A stretch of DNA of 64,000 bases, taken from Streptomyces sp. NBC_01551. Its GTDB lineage: Bacteria; Actinomycetota; Actinomycetes; Streptomycetales; Streptomycetaceae. Positions 62,888-64,000 of this stretch are shown one piece after another (positions within the stretch are counted from its first letter, which is position 1; every line of letters starts with the position of its first letter). The notes beneath the pieces are model-generated. The model was given only the letters and a program-made list of their open reading frames with translations, searched no databases and was not told the DNA's origin. The stretch is from contig NZ_JAPEPX010000001.1 in the NCBI RefSeq assembly GCF_026339935.1, positions 3,901,501 to 3,965,500 on the forward strand. The letters run 5' to 3'. The position numbers and the translations under genes are program-made.

Positions 62888-62933
62888 GAAGGGCCCCTCC
62901 TTCGACGCTTCGGCGCCGGGGGAGGGGCCCTTC
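62888..62933 (+). terminator. Terminator after tuf
   Basis: Perfect 13-bp arms (62888-62900 and 62921-62933) enclosing a smaller CGCTTCGGCG hairpin; ends the str operon. Confidence 0.85.
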
Positions 62934-63030
62934 GTCGTGCCAGGGAGGGCGTGCGAGAGGCTGCGCCGTCGCAGGGCGCGGGGCCGATGGCGGGCCGCGC
63001 GCGGATCTTCCGGGTGGGGACACGCCCTGC

Positions 63031-63401
63031 GGTCGGATCTGGTGGCCGACCTGCTGCCGCTCCCGCCCGCGGCTGCGGCGCTGGGGCTGGAGCTGCCGGA
63101 CCCGGAGCCGGAAGGGGTCATCGAGCCGCTGGAGGAGGTGCTGAGGGCCCCTTCCGAGGCGCATGACCCGCTGGACCTCTTCAGCCGGGCCGACCCCGCA
63201 GAGGTCAAGCTCGTGGGTGATGCGGTCAAGGTCCGCGGCCGGATGCGGGTGGAGGCGAGCGCCGAGTGCCCGGGCCAGGTCCACGTGCGGACCGACTACT
63301 CCTTCGTCTACCCGTTCGTGCAGGCGAAGCCGGGTGCCGAGCAGGTCGAGCGGACCGTCGACGACACGCAGGAGGACTGCCGGGTCATCTCGCGATCCTG
63401 A
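63031..63401 (+). pseudogene. Probable remnant of a conserved Streptomyces hypothetical gene
   Basis: The frame ending at TGA 63399 translates in its last 75 residues to AEVKLVGDAVKVRGRMRVEA, QVHVRTDYSFVYPFVQAKPG and EQVERTVDDTQEDC. This recalls the C-terminal domain of a Streptomyces family of unknown function, whose members read VRGRM, then DYTFVYPVV, then ARTVVRR. The expected end (RTVVRR...) is replaced by a different short tail, and the upstream part (frame open to 62937) lacks a start with a ribosome-binding site or any familiar N terminus, so I read it as a truncated, frameshifted remnant. A small intact gene is the alternative. Confidence 0.4.
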
Positions 63402-63437
63402 CCGGATTCCGCAACGGATCCAGGGGTGCGGCGCGGT

Positions 63438-63465
63438 TTGACGTGTCCGCGCGGAGGGGTATTGT
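63438..63465 (+). promoter_or_regulatory. S10 operon promoter
   Basis: TTGACG (63438-63443) and TATTGT (63460-63465), 16-bp spacer; gives a leader of about 390 nt before rpsJ. Confidence 0.6.
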
Positions 63466-63761
63466 TTTCCGCCCGATTGGCGCAGTACGCGTCTCGTATG
63501 GCAGACTACTCAAGTTGCTCGGTTGAGTGCCGATGCTGCGCGCCTCCCGCCGGGAGGACCGGAAGCGAGTCCCACAGTACTCGTCGCCTCTATCTGTCCC
63601 TCGGGGCAGCAATGGGGGCGGACGTACGGGAATCTTCTGGGAAGTGTCAGCACGGGGCCGACCAGGCACCCGGTGGGTGTTTCTCCCCCGAATCGCGGTC
63701 TTGGGACCGCACCCCCTTGAAGAGGGAAATTTCCGTATGGGGATTTTCTGTAGAGGGAGTG

Positions 63762-63786
63762 CGACACGCCCGACCGCGTGGGTCGG
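63762..63786 (+). promoter_or_regulatory. Shared ribosomal-operon leader box, copy 2 (rpsJ)
   Basis: 24 of 25 bases equal copy 1 before rpsL (A to G at position 7), with the CCGACC/GGTCGG hairpin intact. It ends 75 bp before rpsJ; copy 1 ends 50 bp before rpsL. Confidence 0.6.
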
Positions 63787-63861
63787 AGAGAAGCGGTGGA
63801 GAGATCCACAGCCGCCCGGGAGCCAGAGCGTTTCCACAACAGACAGGACTACGGAGTAGCC

Positions 63862-64000
63862 ATGGCGGGACAGAAGATCCGCATCCGGCTCAAGGCCTAC
63901 GACCACGAGGTCATCGACTCCTCGGCGAAGAAGATCGTCGAGACGGTGACCCGCACTGGTGCGTCGGTCGCAGGCCCGGTGCCGCTGCCCACTGAGAAGA
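63862..64000 (+). CDS. rpsJ: 30S ribosomal protein S10 (5' part)
   Basis: 46 residues before the window ends: [20 protein letters not shown], then [21 protein letters not shown], standard S10. S10 is also NusE, a partner of NusB/NusG in antitermination. ACGGAG precedes ATG 63862. First gene of the S10 operon, which continues beyond the window. Confidence 0.97.
   Translation, partial: MAGQKIRIRLKAYDHEVIDSSAKKIVETVTRTGASVAGPVPLPTEK

Larger units (their letters stand above)
63402..63861. other. Promoter and leader region of the S10 operon
   Basis: About 460 bp with no supported gene. Contains the rpsJ promoter (63438-63465), a long leader, and the second copy of the shared box. Short frames on both strands are composition effects. 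Confidence 0.65.

Noticed and set aside
63426..63995. Plus-strand open frame of 189 codons across the rpsJ leader
   Set aside because: It crosses the promoter, leader box and the start of rpsJ in another frame and resembles no protein.

Overview
The window reads as chromosomal DNA of a Streptomyces. It is very GC-rich, coding third positions are nearly all G or C, GTG and TTG starts are common, and tRNA genes lack an encoded CCA. The gene order matches, from memory and not from a search, the S. coelicolor segment running from about SCO4590 to the start of the S10 operon. It is a core-genome region. I see no prophage, insertion sequence with a transposase, CRISPR array or secondary-metabolite cluster.

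Layout. 1-5.7 kb: end of a LolA-like protein, a ribbon-helix-helix/Fic-like toxin-antitoxin pair, a secreted M28 aminopeptidase with a P-domain, a RarD-type permease, and a divergent quinone reductase/HxlR regulator pair. 5.7-12.9 kb (minus strand): a ferredoxin-dependent 2-oxoacid oxidoreductase (korAB), one NarL-type response regulator and two near-duplicate sensor kinases separated by GC-rich direct repeats. 13.0-23.1 kb: a tightly coupled ten-gene complex I cluster, nuoABCHIJKLMN, which lacks nuoD, E, F and G. 23.3-31.4 kb: htpX-yccF, an APC permease, a SulP permease, a YajQ protein, tRNA-Tyr, a DUF3574 protein, an NAD(P)-binding protein and a degenerate amidohydrolase.

31.7-41.2 kb: tRNA-Thr, tRNA-Met, rpmG and the hadA/hadB-like dehydratase pair; then about 960 bp of repeats including a 511-bp element with 76-bp inverted ends; then a TetR/MFS efflux pair with matching operators, a DUF3291-like gene, murB, a hypothetical gene, adenosine deaminase, an aspartate aminotransferase and tRNA-Trp. 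41.2-64.0 kb: the transcription/translation block secE, nusG, rplK, rplA, two paralogous lipoproteins, rplJ, rplL, rpoB, rpoC, a convergent YfhO-type membrane protein, then rpsL, rpsG, fusA, tuf, a probable gene remnant and the start of rpsJ.

How it works together. The right third is the protein-synthesis and transcription core, with hairpin terminators after rplA, rplL, nusG, rpoC and tuf, recognisable promoters before rpoB, rpsL and rpsJ, and one 25-nt hairpin box shared by the rpsL and rpsJ leaders. The left third is respiratory: KorAB would reduce ferredoxin, and the EFG-less complex I cluster beside it could be an alternative electron entry point that borrows NuoD from elsewhere. That coupling is inference. 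The most unusual items are the partial complex I with repeat-rich subunit tails, the inverted-repeat element at 33.5-34.0 kb, the duplicated kinases with repeats between them, the shared ribosomal leader box, and an amidohydrolase that has lost metal ligands.
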